Positions 53,129-62,290 of a stretch of 64,000 nt of DNA are shown piece by piece (positions within the stretch are counted from its first letter, which is position 1; the number at the start of each line of letters is the position of its first letter). The DNA is from JAUCQB01 sp964586235 (GTDB lineage Bacteria > Planctomycetota > Phycisphaerae > UBA1845 > PWPN01). Location of the stretch: positions 50,842-114,841 of the forward strand of contig CAZPIO010000004.1 of assembly GCA_964586235.1 (NCBI GenBank), written 5' to 3'. The translations under genes were made by a program, and so were the position numbers. The notes under the pieces are model-generated. The model was not told the DNA's origin, ran no database searches, and saw only the letters and a list, made by a program, of their open reading frames with translations.

Positions 53129-55498
53129 ATGCGCGCGTTGCCGGCCGTTCTGGCCCTCGTTGCCTGTGTTGGCGTGAGTCCAGTCGGCGCTGCCCCGCGC
53201 ATCCCGTGGGAATCACGAAACCGTTATCGCATCCTGCTCAGCGTCGATCCGGGCCAACCGAAACGCAGTCACTCACCGGCCTCGATTGACCTCGACTTCG
53301 CCGAGGCCCTCAGGGCGATGGGGGAGAAGGGCCAATTCGATGAGCATACCATTGAAGTTATCGCCTGTGACGATTCCGGACGCCCAAGGGTCTATGACAA
53401 CGCCCGCAAGCCCGAGGAGCGATGCCTGCTGCCTTGGCGCCTGGACAGGCTCTACGGCATCAGCCGGGTCACCTTGAATTTCGTGGTCCCCGACTCCACC
53501 TGCAGGCGGTTCGCGGTGTATTTCGACACTGTCGACTCCGGCCTCGGCCGGCCCCAGCGCGATCCCGGCGTGGTTGGCGATGGCGACCTGTTTCACGAGC
53601 AGTACCAGAAACGTTTGATCGGCGTGAGCAAGTCGGACGAACTCTGCGACCTCGACGGCGACGGGGATCTGGATCTGTTCAAGATGACCAACGAGCCGGT
53701 CATCTACTGCTATGAGAACGTGGGCCGCAATCATTTTGTGGACCGCGGACGGCTGACCTCCGGCGGCGAGTTGTTCGTGCTCCCGCACGACGGCAGCTTC
53801 AGAAGCTGGGCCGGCCTGCGATTCGACGACTGGGACGGTGACGGGGACCAGGACCTGTTCGTGAGCTTCACGACCGGAGACGCAGCCCACCAGTACCAGT
53901 TCTATGCCTACGAGAACCTCGCGGGGCCGCGCAAGCCGCCGACGTTGAAGGATCGCGGCCCGCTTCAAACCGCGAGCGGCCATCCGCTGGGCAGCTTCTG
54001 GTTCGCGAGCATGGCCGTCGCGGATTGGGATGGCGACGGCAGGAAGGACATTCTTGCATCGCACCTGATCGAAGAAACCCTTGGGCCGCTCAAGGAGTAT
54101 CACCAGGTCTTTTTCTATCGCAACCGGGGTGGAGAAGGCTGGTCGTCCGAATTCGACGAGGGCGTGCCTCTCAAGGCCGACGGCAAGGAGATTGAATCGC
54201 ATGCACCACGCGTCGAGGTTGCCGATCTCGACGGTGACGGCGATCTTGACCTGCTTTGTGCAGCCCAGAGCGGGGCGGTGAACTGGTGGAGAAACGTCGG
54301 CACGCGCGCCGACGCGAGCCTGACGGCCGGCGGCCTCATCGGCAAGTCGGGCGGGCACGCGGGCGTGAGAGTTGCGGACCTGACCGGTGACGGCCTGCTC
54401 GACTGCCTGATCGGCGATATGTGGGGTGGCGGTCCCGTGCCCGGCCGTCCGATCGTTCATGCCTGTCTGCTCAAGAACGTCGGTACCCGGACCGAACCGC
54501 GGTTTGAGGAAGTCGATGCCGAACACGGCGCACCCTATACAGAGGGATTCCAACCCTGTGATCTGGGCAGACAGAACACCGTGCGGGCTGCTGACTGGAG
54601 CAACGACGGCAAGATCGACCTGATCGCCAGCACATGTCACGGCCAGGTCTTCTACTACCGGAATCTGACTGGCCAGCTTGCACCCGTCTTCGCGCCCGGG
54701 CAGCAGATTGTGGATGACGCCGGCCCGGGAGCCCTGAGGTCCGACATATGCGACTGGAACAACGACGGCCGCAAGGATCTCCTGGTCGCCAACGGCAAGG
54801 GCGAGGTGCGGCTCTATCTCAACGAAGGCACCGTCGCCGAACCGAAGCTCGTGGCGGCGCCTCGGCTTGAAGCCAACGACAAGGCCATTGAGGGCGCGGT
54901 CTGGGCGAGCGTGCTGGCCTGCGATTGGGACGGCGACTCCAGAAAAGACCTCATCATTGGCCTGGCCGGCGGCACCACTAGCAGTGGCGAGTATGGCTGG
55001 CCGGGTCAGAACGATCAGGCCCCTTCGCAGGGTACCGGGTTCCTCTTTTACAGGAATGTGGGTACGGACGCCGCGCCCGTGCTGACCGCCCCCAAATGGG
55101 TCAAGGCCGGCGGCGAAATCATCAGCTACACCCGGCCCAATGTCGGTTCCTATGTTGATTGGGACGGCGACGGCCGGAAGGACTTCATCGCCTGCGAGTT
55201 CGAAAACGTCATCTGGTTCTATGCCGGCCGTGGCCCGACTGCTCCGGGCGCCGAGCCCCAGTTGGCCGCGGGAATCGCGATCGTCAAACCGCGAACCGTG
55301 CAGATGATCTCCGGCGCCTTTGCCATCGACTGGAACCGCGATGGCGATATGGATATCGTCACCGGACAGGGACACGGCGGTTCCGGGCTCCGCTTCTTCG
55401 AGCGGGACTACATCGAAGACATGCTCAACGGTACCCGCCCGGTGGTGGCCGCTCAGGGGTCTGAGCGGCGATCGGACTTGCGGAACGACGACCGGTGA
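53129..55498 (+). CDS. Secreted FG-GAP/VCBS repeat protein without functional tail
   Basis: 789 residues; ATG preceded by ggaggaag; signal peptide about 1-21. Third paralogue of the 12635 and 30918 products, sharing the opening SRNRYRILLSVDPG region and about ten Ca-loop repeats (DLDGDGDLDLF, DWDGDGDQDLF, DWNNDGRKDLL). The C-terminus stops in SDLRNDDR, where relatives continue into the tail (ADLDDDSDVDQ...), so the four-Cys tail is truncated. It is 15 bases after the previous stop and part of the same operon. Likely a structural or binding partner of the enzymes around it. Confidence 0.9.
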   Translation: MRALPAVLALVACVGVSPVGAAPRIPWESRNRYRILLSVDPGQPKRSHSPASIDLDFAEALRAMGEKGQFDEHTIEVIACDDSGRPRVYDNARKPEERCLLPWRLDRLYGISRVTLNFVVPDSTCRRFAVYFDTVDSGLGRPQRDPGVVGDGDLFHEQYQKRLIGVSKSDELCDLDGDGDLDLFKMTNEPVIYCYENVGRNHFVDRGRLTSGGELFVLPHDGSFRSWAGLRFDDWDGDGDQDLFVSFTTGDAAHQYQFYAYENLAGPRKPPTLKDRGPLQTASGHPLGSFWFASMAVADWDGDGRKDILASHLIEETLGPLKEYHQVFFYRNRGGEGWSSEFDEGVPLKADGKEIESHAPRVEVADLDGDGDLDLLCAAQSGAVNWWRNVGTRADASLTAGGLIGKSGGHAGVRVADLTGDGLLDCLIGDMWGGGPVPGRPIVHACLLKNVGTRTEPRFEEVDAEHGAPYTEGFQPCDLGRQNTVRAADWSNDGKIDLIASTCHGQVFYYRNLTGQLAPVFAPGQQIVDDAGPGALRSDICDWNNDGRKDLLVANGKGEVRLYLNEGTVAEPKLVAAPRLEANDKAIEGAVWASVLACDWDGDSRKDLIIGLAGGTTSSGEYGWPGQNDQAPSQGTGFLFYRNVGTDAAPVLTAPKWVKAGGEIISYTRPNVGSYVDWDGDGRKDFIACEFENVIWFYAGRGPTAPGAEPQLAAGIAIVKPRTVQMISGAFAIDWNRDGDMDIVTGQGHGGSGLRFFERDYIEDMLNGTRPVVAAQGSERRSDLRNDDR

Positions 55499-55580
55499 CA
55501 CCACTAGTGATGACGTCTCGGGTACCCGTGAGTCTTGACGGCGGCTCGGAATCGGCTTCTGTCAGCAGGAGGTCGTTGCG

Positions 55581-56918
55581 ATGAGCGAGCAAGAGCATCA
55601 GACACGCCTGAGCCGGCGGAACGTGTTGGCCGGCGGAGGACGAGCGGCGGCGGCGCTGGCCGGGAGCGTGTGGCTTGCCGGCCAGGCGAACGCCCAGTCG
55701 AGACCGGCAGGGGCTAACGAGAGAATCCGTGTGGCCTTCGTCGGCACTCGCGGGCAGGGGCGGTTCAACCTCAAGCTGTTCCTCGAACAGCCGGAGGTCG
55801 AGGTCCCGATCGTCTGCGACGTGGTTCTCAAGGAGGCCCGCGAAGCCCAGAAGCTGACGGACGGCCGCGCCCAGGTGGTGCAGGACTACCGCGCGCTGCT
55901 CGACCGCAATGACATCGACGCGTTCGTCGTCTGTACCCCCGACCACTGGCACGCGGTCATTACCATCCAGGCGTGCCAGGCCGGCAAGGACGTCTACGTC
56001 GAAAAGCCGATGACTCTATGCGTGGCGGAAGGGCGGCGGATGGTCGAGGCCGTCCGCAAGCACGCTCGTATCGTCCAACTCGGCACGCAGCAGCACAGCG
56101 GCGAGCACTACGCTCAGGCGGCGGAGTTGATCCGACGCGGCGAGCTGGGCACTGTGTTTCACGTCTACACCTGGTACATGGACAGCCGCTGGCCGGGTGT
56201 AAAACCTGCTCCAAAAAAGGACCCGCCCGCCACGCTGGACTGGGACCTCTGGCTGGGCCCGCGCCCCAGTGTGCCCTATGATCCCTGGCGCTGCTCCGGA
56301 TCGCATCGCTTTTTCTGGGATTATGCCGGCGGCCAGATGACCGACATGGGTACCCACCACATGGAGACCATCCAATGGTTAATGAACGCCAGAGCACCAC
56401 TGACGGCCGTAGCCACCGGCCAGAAGGTCATGAAGCAGGAGCCCTTTGAGACACCGGATACCATGAACGCCCTGTGGGAGTACCCCGGCTGGACTCTCGA
56501 ATTCGAAATCCGCGAAGCCAATGGCTACACCAAGGAAAACAGCACGAACGGCATTCTTTTCTACGGCACGGAGGGCACGTTCTACATCGACCGCGGCGGC
56601 TACGAAGTGACGCTGCCCAAGGAGAAAGCCCCGGCCGATGTGGTGGGGACGCCTCGGCGGAACAACTACATGCCCGAGAATCTGAGCCGCCGGCACATCC
56701 GCAATTTCCTCGACTGCGTGAAATCGCGAAAGCAGCCCAACGTTGACGTCGAGACCGGTCATCGGGCCACGACCGTCCCGCACCTGGGCAACATCGCCTA
56801 TCGCACCGGCCGCAAGATTCGCTGGGATGCCGAAAAGGAGCAGATTATCGATGACCCCGAGGCCAGCAAACTGCTGACCCGCACCTACCGCGCGCCCTAT
56901 GTGCTGCCGGAGGTGTGA
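55581..56918 (+). CDS. Tat-exported Gfo/Idh/MocA-family oxidoreductase
   Basis: 445 residues; ATG preceded by caggaggt. The N-terminus has a twin-arginine signal (SRRNVLAGGG, then an Ala-rich hydrophobic run), so the folded, cofactor-loaded enzyme is exported. The NAD(P)-binding Rossmann segment reads VAFVGTRGQGRFN (about 50-62), followed by the family EKP motif (YVEKPMT) and the C-terminal MTDMGTHHMETIQW stretch with catalytic-region histidines. Members oxidise or reduce sugars and cyclitols, or act in redox-assisted glycoside cleavage. Secreted members are very common in planctomycetes. The substrate is unknown but presumably derives from the glycan acted on by the neighbouring enzymes. Confidence 0.93.
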   Translation: MSEQEHQTRLSRRNVLAGGGRAAAALAGSVWLAGQANAQSRPAGANERIRVAFVGTRGQGRFNLKLFLEQPEVEVPIVCDVVLKEAREAQKLTDGRAQVVQDYRALLDRNDIDAFVVCTPDHWHAVITIQACQAGKDVYVEKPMTLCVAEGRRMVEAVRKHARIVQLGTQQHSGEHYAQAAELIRRGELGTVFHVYTWYMDSRWPGVKPAPKKDPPATLDWDLWLGPRPSVPYDPWRCSGSHRFFWDYAGGQMTDMGTHHMETIQWLMNARAPLTAVATGQKVMKQEPFETPDTMNALWEYPGWTLEFEIREANGYTKENSTNGILFYGTEGTFYIDRGGYEVTLPKEKAPADVVGTPRRNNYMPENLSRRHIRNFLDCVKSRKQPNVDVETGHRATTVPHLGNIAYRTGRKIRWDAEKEQIIDDPEASKLLTRTYRAPYVLPEV

Positions 56919-57028
56919 TCAGATACGTATTTGCCGTCCGTTTGTCGACGGAAAGGACGGGGCTCGAGGAAAGACAAAGCCCGACACCGGCGGTGCCGCG
57001 GCAACGAAGCACGGAAAGGTCAATACGA

Positions 57029-58417
57029 ATGGCACGCATGAGAACGGTAATGGCGGGAGTGTGGGTGTTGTCCGTTTTGTTCGGAACCGGCGCCGCGTGG
57101 GCGGCGGACGATGCCTTCCTCAACGTCGTGCGTCGCTACGTGGACACGATGCTCGACAAGGGCCGCGACACCTACGGGCCGCAGAAAACCGGCCTGATCC
57201 TCAGTGCGTTCGATCGCATGACGATGAAACCGCTGACCACGCGGCCCGCCGCCCCCGGCGGCGTCCGACGCGGCGATCGATCGGGGCCGATCTGGGAGGC
57301 CCTGACGGGGGCCAACCCGCAGCTTGATGAAAACCTGCTTCGCGTCCTCTACCTGCTGACGGAAATCACCGGCGAGGCGCGCTATGCTCAGGCGGCGGAC
57401 CAAGAGATCAGGTGGTTTTTCGACAACGCGCAGGCCCCGGCAACCGGCCTGTTCCCGTGGGGCGAGCACCTGTGCTGGAACGTCATGACCGACAAACCCA
57501 TCTCCGGCGGCGATGACGCCATGCACGAGTTTGCCCGTCCCTGGGTGCTCTGGGACCGCTGCTACAAGCTGGCCCCGGAAGCGAGCAAGCGTTTTGCCCT
57601 GGGGCTGTGGGAGCACCAGATCGCCAACCACAAGACCGGCGGCTTCGACCGGCACGCACCCACCGACAAACACGGCCCGGTCGACGGCAAGGATTTCCCG
57701 CGGCATGCGGGCTTCTACATTGCCACGTGGGGCCACGCCTACAAGTACACGAAGGAACCGGTGTTCCTGACGGCGATCGAGACGCTGCTTGCCCGATTCG
57801 AGAAAAAGCGCCAGACCAAGTCCGGCGAAGTGGCCACGATTGGGCCGCTGGATTGCGAAATCGCCGCCGCACTGGTACCCGACCCGCTGGCCTCACGGCT
57901 GAAGGCTTTCGCGGCCAGGGAGGACGAACTGATCCTGGCCGACCTGCGCAAGACGTTCGGCCAGCCCGACGGCGACTTGGTTTTCAAGCCCACCTGGCAG
58001 GCCGGGTACAGTTCAGGGGTCTCAGCCGGTTGGGCGATGTTCGCGATCGGTCGGCACGAACAAGTTCGTCGTCCGGAATACCAGCAGGTGGTCATCGCCG
58101 TCGCAGACGGTTATCTGAACGCCTTGCCCGATGAAGACGTCGACGTCTGGCCGATGAGTATGGCTCACATCATTGCCGCCCAGACCGGGGCGTATCGATT
58201 CACTCAGCGGCCTGTCTACCTGGACCAGGCCCGCAGGTTCGCCCAGATGGCCGTCGATATGTTCTGGCAGGACAATCCCCTGCCGCGCGCCAGCCTGAAA
58301 ACCGGCCACTACGAGTCCATTACCGGCCCTGACTCGCTCGCGTTGGCTCTCGTTGATCTCCACGCGGCGCTTAATAACCTGAAGATCCCCGTGCCTTCCA
58401 ACAGTATCGATCGATAG
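57029..58417 (+). CDS. Secreted (alpha/alpha)-barrel-like protein, unassigned glycan-active family, copy 2
   Basis: 462 residues from the ATG at 57029, preceded by ggaaagg and followed by a good signal peptide (about 1-24); the frame is open upstream to 56915. Collinear with the 51635 product: YVDTMLDKGRDTYGPQKTGL, TTRPAAP, GANPQLDENLLRVLYLLTE, PRHAGFYIATWGHAY, DEDVDVWPM and KTGHYESITG are all retained. The main differences are in the middle, about residues 260-360. Its function is as unassigned as that of copy 1. Two copies in one operon suggest related but different specificities rather than simple redundancy. Confidence 0.85.
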   Translation: MARMRTVMAGVWVLSVLFGTGAAWAADDAFLNVVRRYVDTMLDKGRDTYGPQKTGLILSAFDRMTMKPLTTRPAAPGGVRRGDRSGPIWEALTGANPQLDENLLRVLYLLTEITGEARYAQAADQEIRWFFDNAQAPATGLFPWGEHLCWNVMTDKPISGGDDAMHEFARPWVLWDRCYKLAPEASKRFALGLWEHQIANHKTGGFDRHAPTDKHGPVDGKDFPRHAGFYIATWGHAYKYTKEPVFLTAIETLLARFEKKRQTKSGEVATIGPLDCEIAAALVPDPLASRLKAFAAREDELILADLRKTFGQPDGDLVFKPTWQAGYSSGVSAGWAMFAIGRHEQVRRPEYQQVVIAVADGYLNALPDEDVDVWPMSMAHIIAAQTGAYRFTQRPVYLDQARRFAQMAVDMFWQDNPLPRASLKTGHYESITGPDSLALALVDLHAALNNLKIPVPSNSIDR

Positions 58418-58429
58418 CGGAGGATCGCC

Positions 58430-60094
58430 ATGTTGCCTGCCTGGTATACAGTGCTGGTCTGTTTGGCCCCCGGCGCGGCTACGGACGCAGCCGCTTCCAT
58501 TGAGGCCCCGGCGGCCGTGAAGCGATTCGACGTCGCGGAATTCGCGATTCGCATAGCCCGGCCGCAGTTCGCGAACCCCTTCACCGACGTCGCGTTGACC
58601 GGTGAGTTCGCCGCTGCGGGCGGCGACTGGGTTCGTGTCCAGGGTTTCTGCGACTCTCAGGATGGCAGCGTCTTCCGGCTCCGCTTCTGCCCCACGCAGG
58701 CCCCGGCCGACTACAGATATCGTATTACCCTCAAAGCTGCCGACCGGGAGCGCGTTTTCCGCGGTGAACTGTCCTGCAAACCGTCCGATCACCCGGGCCC
58801 GGTAATCGTCGATCGGAAGCATCCCAAGCATTTCATCTACGCCGGCAGCGGCAAGCCTTTTTACCACCTCGGCTATACGGCCTACCACCTGCTCGACCCG
58901 GCCAACGACGATGCGCGGATCAGGCAGGTCATCAACTATTGCACTGAGGAAGGCTTCAACAAGATCCGGTTTTTGCTGACCGGTTATCCTCGCGACAACA
59001 ACCAGGCCTCCAGCCAGGCCGGCGAATACGGTGTGGCCGACCCCTGGCAGGCCGCCAACTACGGGGCTCTAGCAGGCTCTCTCCATGCTCTGCCCGCGTG
59101 GCTCGGCAAACCCCATCGCTTCGACTTCACCCGGTTCAACGTCGAATACTGGCAAAAGGCCGATCGCGCCATTTTCGCCATGCGCGACGCGGGTATCGTG
59201 GCCACGTGCATCTTCACCATCGAGAAGCAGCGGCTGCCACGCGAACTCAGAGCCCTGAGCGACGCGGAGTATTGCCTGTATCGCTATGCCGTCGCACGAT
59301 TGTCCGCCTTCGACAACGTCTGGTGGGACCTGGGCAACGAACACAACGAGTACCGGGACAAGGCCTGGGGTGAGAAGATGGGATCGTTCGTGAGACAGCA
59401 GGATCCTTATCATCGCTTGCTGTCAGCCCACGGGTACGCCGATTTCCTCTACCCCCAATCCCCTTGGGCTGACTTCATCATCACCCAGCAGTACGGTACG
59501 TCAAAGGAGGTCCACGACTGGGTGCTCAAGTATCGCGATGTGCCCAAACCGTACGTCAACGAGGAATACGGCTACGAAGGCCAGGGAAACCGCAACCGCA
59601 AAGGGGTACCGAACGGCCCGGGCCACGGCCAGGGTGCGGATCGTGTCCGCCAGGCGCACTGGTCCGTCGCGATGGCCGGCGGCTACGCCACGTATGGTGA
59701 CTGGAGCGACGGCATTAGCTATTTCTACATGGGACGGCCGGGGCCCGGCGTGGCTGCCCGACAACTCAGGCATCTGCGATCCTTCTTCGAGGCTTTGCCG
59801 TTTCGCGAGCTCGTCCCGCATGACGAGTACGCGTCAAATGGATTCTGTCTGGCTCAGCCACCCCTGCACTACGTCTTCTACTTTCCCTCTGGCGACCCAG
59901 GGGTCATCGAGTTGCAGGACTCCGCGCCCGGCCGGTATCAAGCCAGATGGTTCAATCCGCGAACAGGTGAATGGCTCGATGGCCCGGCAGTCACCAGCGG
60001 TGTGAACACGCTTTCCGGGCTCGACCGAGACGACTGGGTCCTGTGTGTTCATGGCAGAGAACCGTCTTCTCGACCGGCCGGTAGACTGGACTGA
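58430..60094 (+). CDS. Secreted DUF5060-DUF4038 glycosidase with collagen-binding-like C-domain
   Basis: 554 residues, ATG preceded by cggaggatc, 12 bases after the previous stop; signal peptide about 1-21. A DUF5060-type beta-domain (about 25-105) is followed by a DUF4038 TIM barrel (about 120-430), the fold of apiosidase-like (GH140-type) enzymes. VWWDLGNEHNEY and KPYVNEEYGYEG carry the candidate catalytic acidic residues. The C-terminus (about 450-545, with RWFNPRTGEW) resembles the putative collagen-binding domain usually paired with DUF4038. Last gene of the operon, closed by the hairpin at 60099. It likely trims a branched or methylated side chain. Confidence 0.9.
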   Translation: MLPAWYTVLVCLAPGAATDAAASIEAPAAVKRFDVAEFAIRIARPQFANPFTDVALTGEFAAAGGDWVRVQGFCDSQDGSVFRLRFCPTQAPADYRYRITLKAADRERVFRGELSCKPSDHPGPVIVDRKHPKHFIYAGSGKPFYHLGYTAYHLLDPANDDARIRQVINYCTEEGFNKIRFLLTGYPRDNNQASSQAGEYGVADPWQAANYGALAGSLHALPAWLGKPHRFDFTRFNVEYWQKADRAIFAMRDAGIVATCIFTIEKQRLPRELRALSDAEYCLYRYAVARLSAFDNVWWDLGNEHNEYRDKAWGEKMGSFVRQQDPYHRLLSAHGYADFLYPQSPWADFIITQQYGTSKEVHDWVLKYRDVPKPYVNEEYGYEGQGNRNRKGVPNGPGHGQGADRVRQAHWSVAMAGGYATYGDWSDGISYFYMGRPGPGVAARQLRHLRSFFEALPFRELVPHDEYASNGFCLAQPPLHYVFYFPSGDPGVIELQDSAPGRYQARWFNPRTGEWLDGPAVTSGVNTLSGLDRDDWVLCVHGREPSSRPAGRLD

Positions 60095-60098
60095 CGGC

Positions 60099-60126
60099 TT
60101 CGCCAAGGGTAGAATCATTTGGCGAA
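60099..60126 (+). terminator. Hairpin directly after the operon
   Basis: TTCGCCAA (60099-60106) pairs with TTGGCGAA (60119-60126) around a 12-base loop, four bases after the stop codon. A run of 11 G follows instead of a T-tract. Confidence 0.45.
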
Positions 60127-60298
60127 AGGGGGGGGGGGAGGATGAGTGAGCACGAGGACGGATTTTTCATTTCTGGGTGCTGACTCGTTTTGAGTGTCTC
60201 ACTTGTGGCGGCTTCGAGCCGCAGGGTTGCGGCGGTGCCGGGACAAGTCAGATCGAACCGCCAATCGCCCGTCTGGCGTAACCTCGCAGGGGGCGGCC

Positions 60299-61447
60299 AT
60301 GTCCGAGCAAGTGATAGTTCATTGTCCGTCCTGCTCTCAGAAGTACCGGGTTGTGCCCGTTGCTGTCGGGCGGAAGGTCCGCTGCGCGAAGTGCCAGACC
60401 CAGTTCGTCATTGGCAGCGACAAGCCGACCGACGAGGACACGATTCTCGGCTGGATCATGGAAGACGGTCCCGCTACGCAATCTGCGAAGGCATCGGCCG
60501 CCGCCCAAAGCTCCCAGCCCTCGCAGGGCGGGCCCCGCGAGCATATCTCGAAGACGCCCGCCTCCTCGATTGCCTCTATGCCCGTCGAGCAGGTCGTCCA
60601 ACTCGCGGGAATCAGGGATGACGGCGCCCACTTCGAGTTCCCCGCCGCTGCTCTGGTAAGGGAGGATCTGAGGAACTCCTTCCCCCGCAAATGTGTCGGC
60701 TGCTGTGTCCGGAGCGGCCTCCGGATTCATCTGCTTTATTGGCCGGAACGCATGATCGGCGCTGACCGGGCCCGCTGGAAGGATCGTGTCGACACCGTGA
60801 TCGGCGACCTTGAGACCTTCGCCGGCGGCTCTGACATGGGCTTGCTCGAGAAACTCCCCAGGACACGACATGTTGACAAGCCCTTCGACCTGCCGTTCCC
60901 CCTGTTCGCCTGCCGGTACTGCAAAGTCTCAAGCCAGGTGGAGACCCATGTCACGGGTAAGGCCCCGCGCGAGGTCTGCCAACTGCGCCTCGCCTCGCTC
61001 TCCGTGGCCGTCAGCTTTTTCAGAAACAACGGTGGGCGCGGCTCTCACGCATATCAGCGGCTGATCGAGGAGCGCGACCGTCGGCACGACCCGTGGCTCG
61101 AACTCGATCCTCAAATCCGGCAGGGTGTCTCACAGTGGTTTCAGCCCCAGGCCGGCGAGCAGTTTGTCCGCTTCTTCCACGATGAGGAATTCTCTCCTCA
61201 GCAGGCCCACATCGCCGGTGCGGTGCTGACCGACCGCCGCCTCCTCTTCAAGCTGCACGGCGAATGCGAAGGCTATCCGCTGAGCGGTGAGGGCCGGATC
61301 GAGATCATGCGGAAGGGCAGCCTGGCCATCGCCCATATCTACCTGCAGGGCCAGAGGCCGGCGGTGCTCAAGCTGGGCTTGTTCCAGGTGGACGAGTTGC
61401 TCAAGAACCTTCGGGAATTGCACTGCCGCTGGGTGGTCGTGAGTTGA
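60299..61447 (+). CDS. MJ0042-type zinc-finger protein of unknown function
   Basis: 382 residues from the ATG at 60299 (cagggggcgg upstream). The N-terminus is an MJ0042-family zinc ribbon with CPSC (C9, C12) and CAKC (C29, C32) knuckles, a module common at the N-terminus of planctomycete and myxobacterial proteins. A low-complexity Ala/Ser/Pro linker follows (about 55-100), then a soluble domain (about 110-382) with further CVGCC and CRYC cysteines. No enzyme or transport motif was recognised and there is no signal peptide, so it is probably cytoplasmic. It is separated from the upstream operon by a hairpin and a G-run. Confidence 0.85.
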   Translation: MSEQVIVHCPSCSQKYRVVPVAVGRKVRCAKCQTQFVIGSDKPTDEDTILGWIMEDGPATQSAKASAAAQSSQPSQGGPREHISKTPASSIASMPVEQVVQLAGIRDDGAHFEFPAAALVREDLRNSFPRKCVGCCVRSGLRIHLLYWPERMIGADRARWKDRVDTVIGDLETFAGGSDMGLLEKLPRTRHVDKPFDLPFPLFACRYCKVSSQVETHVTGKAPREVCQLRLASLSVAVSFFRNNGGRGSHAYQRLIEERDRRHDPWLELDPQIRQGVSQWFQPQAGEQFVRFFHDEEFSPQQAHIAGAVLTDRRLLFKLHGECEGYPLSGEGRIEIMRKGSLAIAHIYLQGQRPAVLKLGLFQVDELLKNLRELHCRWVVVS

Positions 61448-61765
61448 CCCACTGCAACGCATGCAAGTAACCACCGTCGGGTGGCATGGCCAAGTCCGCC
61501 GCGGCGGACGCCGCCATGTCTGCCGCAGAAGGAAGCCTCCCGATCGGCGCCTGCATTATCAGAACGGGCGATAAGCCACCTTGCCTCCCGGCTCGCCGCA
61601 CTGGTCATTATCGGGTGACCCGCGACTGCATCGCGGCGATGCCTCGAACAGAGCCAGATCCTCAAGTGCCGGCCGCACAGCCACGATGAAGAGTTGTGTG
61701 CCACAGTGGAGCAACGCGCTCCCTTTGCCCGGCGCTCATCGACAGTCAGACGGAGAGGGATCGTC
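61448..61765. other. 318-base intergenic region, no gene recognised
   Basis: Short frames here (for example 61486-61689) have no domain or SD. It contains the SD (ggagaggga) of the pseudopilin gene at its end. Confidence 0.4.
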
Positions 61766-62290
61766 ATGAAGCGGTATCTCCATCGCGGTGTCAGCCTGGT
61801 TGAGTTGGTGATCGTGATCGTCGTTCTGGCGGTGGTGGCGGCCATTGCCGTGCCTCGGATCAGCAGGGCGGCAAGAGGGGCCGACGAATCATCACTCGGG
61901 CGGAACCTCGCAATCCTTCGGACTTCCATCGAGACCTACGCCGCTGAACATAACGGCAGATACCCAGGTGCGGCTGCGGACGGTGCCGGGGGAGCGGCAG
62001 GGTCCGAGCAGGCATTCATCAGCCAACTGACCAGGTATAGCGACAAGGCCGGCAACGTCGCCGACGACAAGGACCCGGACGCGGGCAAGATCTATGGCCC
62101 GTACATGTGCTGCGTTCCGCCGCTCACCGTCGGGGCCAACAGCGGTCAGACAAGAGTGAGCGTGATCACCGGCACCGCCGCCCCAACCATCGGCGGGACC
62201 GCCGCCTGGGTCTACAATTGCACCAGCGGCAAGATCATCGCCAACTGCGGCGATCCAGCCGACGGCGGCCTGACCTACGACCAGTGGTAG
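61766..62290 (+). CDS. GspG-like type II secretion/type IV pilus pseudopilin
   Basis: 174 residues from the ATG at 61766, preceded by ggagaggga. A short basic leader is followed by a prepilin peptidase site (HRG-VSLVELVIVIVVLAVVAAIAVPRI), with cleavage expected after G8 and the conserved glutamate at +5 (E13). The rest is a compact C-terminal domain with SIETYAAEHNGRYPG, typical of GspG-type major pseudopilins, plus two cysteines in CCVPP and others that may form disulfides. No other secretion genes are in the window, so its system lies elsewhere. It could help move the many secreted proteins in this region; this is inference. Confidence 0.85.
   Translation: MKRYLHRGVSLVELVIVIVVLAVVAAIAVPRISRAARGADESSLGRNLAILRTSIETYAAEHNGRYPGAAADGAGGAAGSEQAFISQLTRYSDKAGNVADDKDPDAGKIYGPYMCCVPPLTVGANSGQTRVSVITGTAAPTIGGTAAWVYNCTSGKIIANCGDPADGGLTYDQW

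Noticed and set aside
8126..55498. Recurrent DNA similarity at gene ends and repeated GGCGACGGCGA-type stretches, considered as a repeat family or CRISPR-like array
   Set aside because: They are codons for Asp/Gly Ca-binding loops (tails and FG-GAP repeats); spacing and codon choice vary, so selection is on protein, and there are no regular spacers.
53273..55504. 743-codon open frame on the - strand opposite the FG-GAP gene
   Set aside because: Antisense shadow of repeated Asp/Gly codons; repeats mirror the + strand repeats and no family resemblance exists.
60141..60182. 13-codon frame MSEHEDGFFISGC after the G-run
   Set aside because: Too short, no homology, and the SD-like signal is just the end of the poly-G tract.
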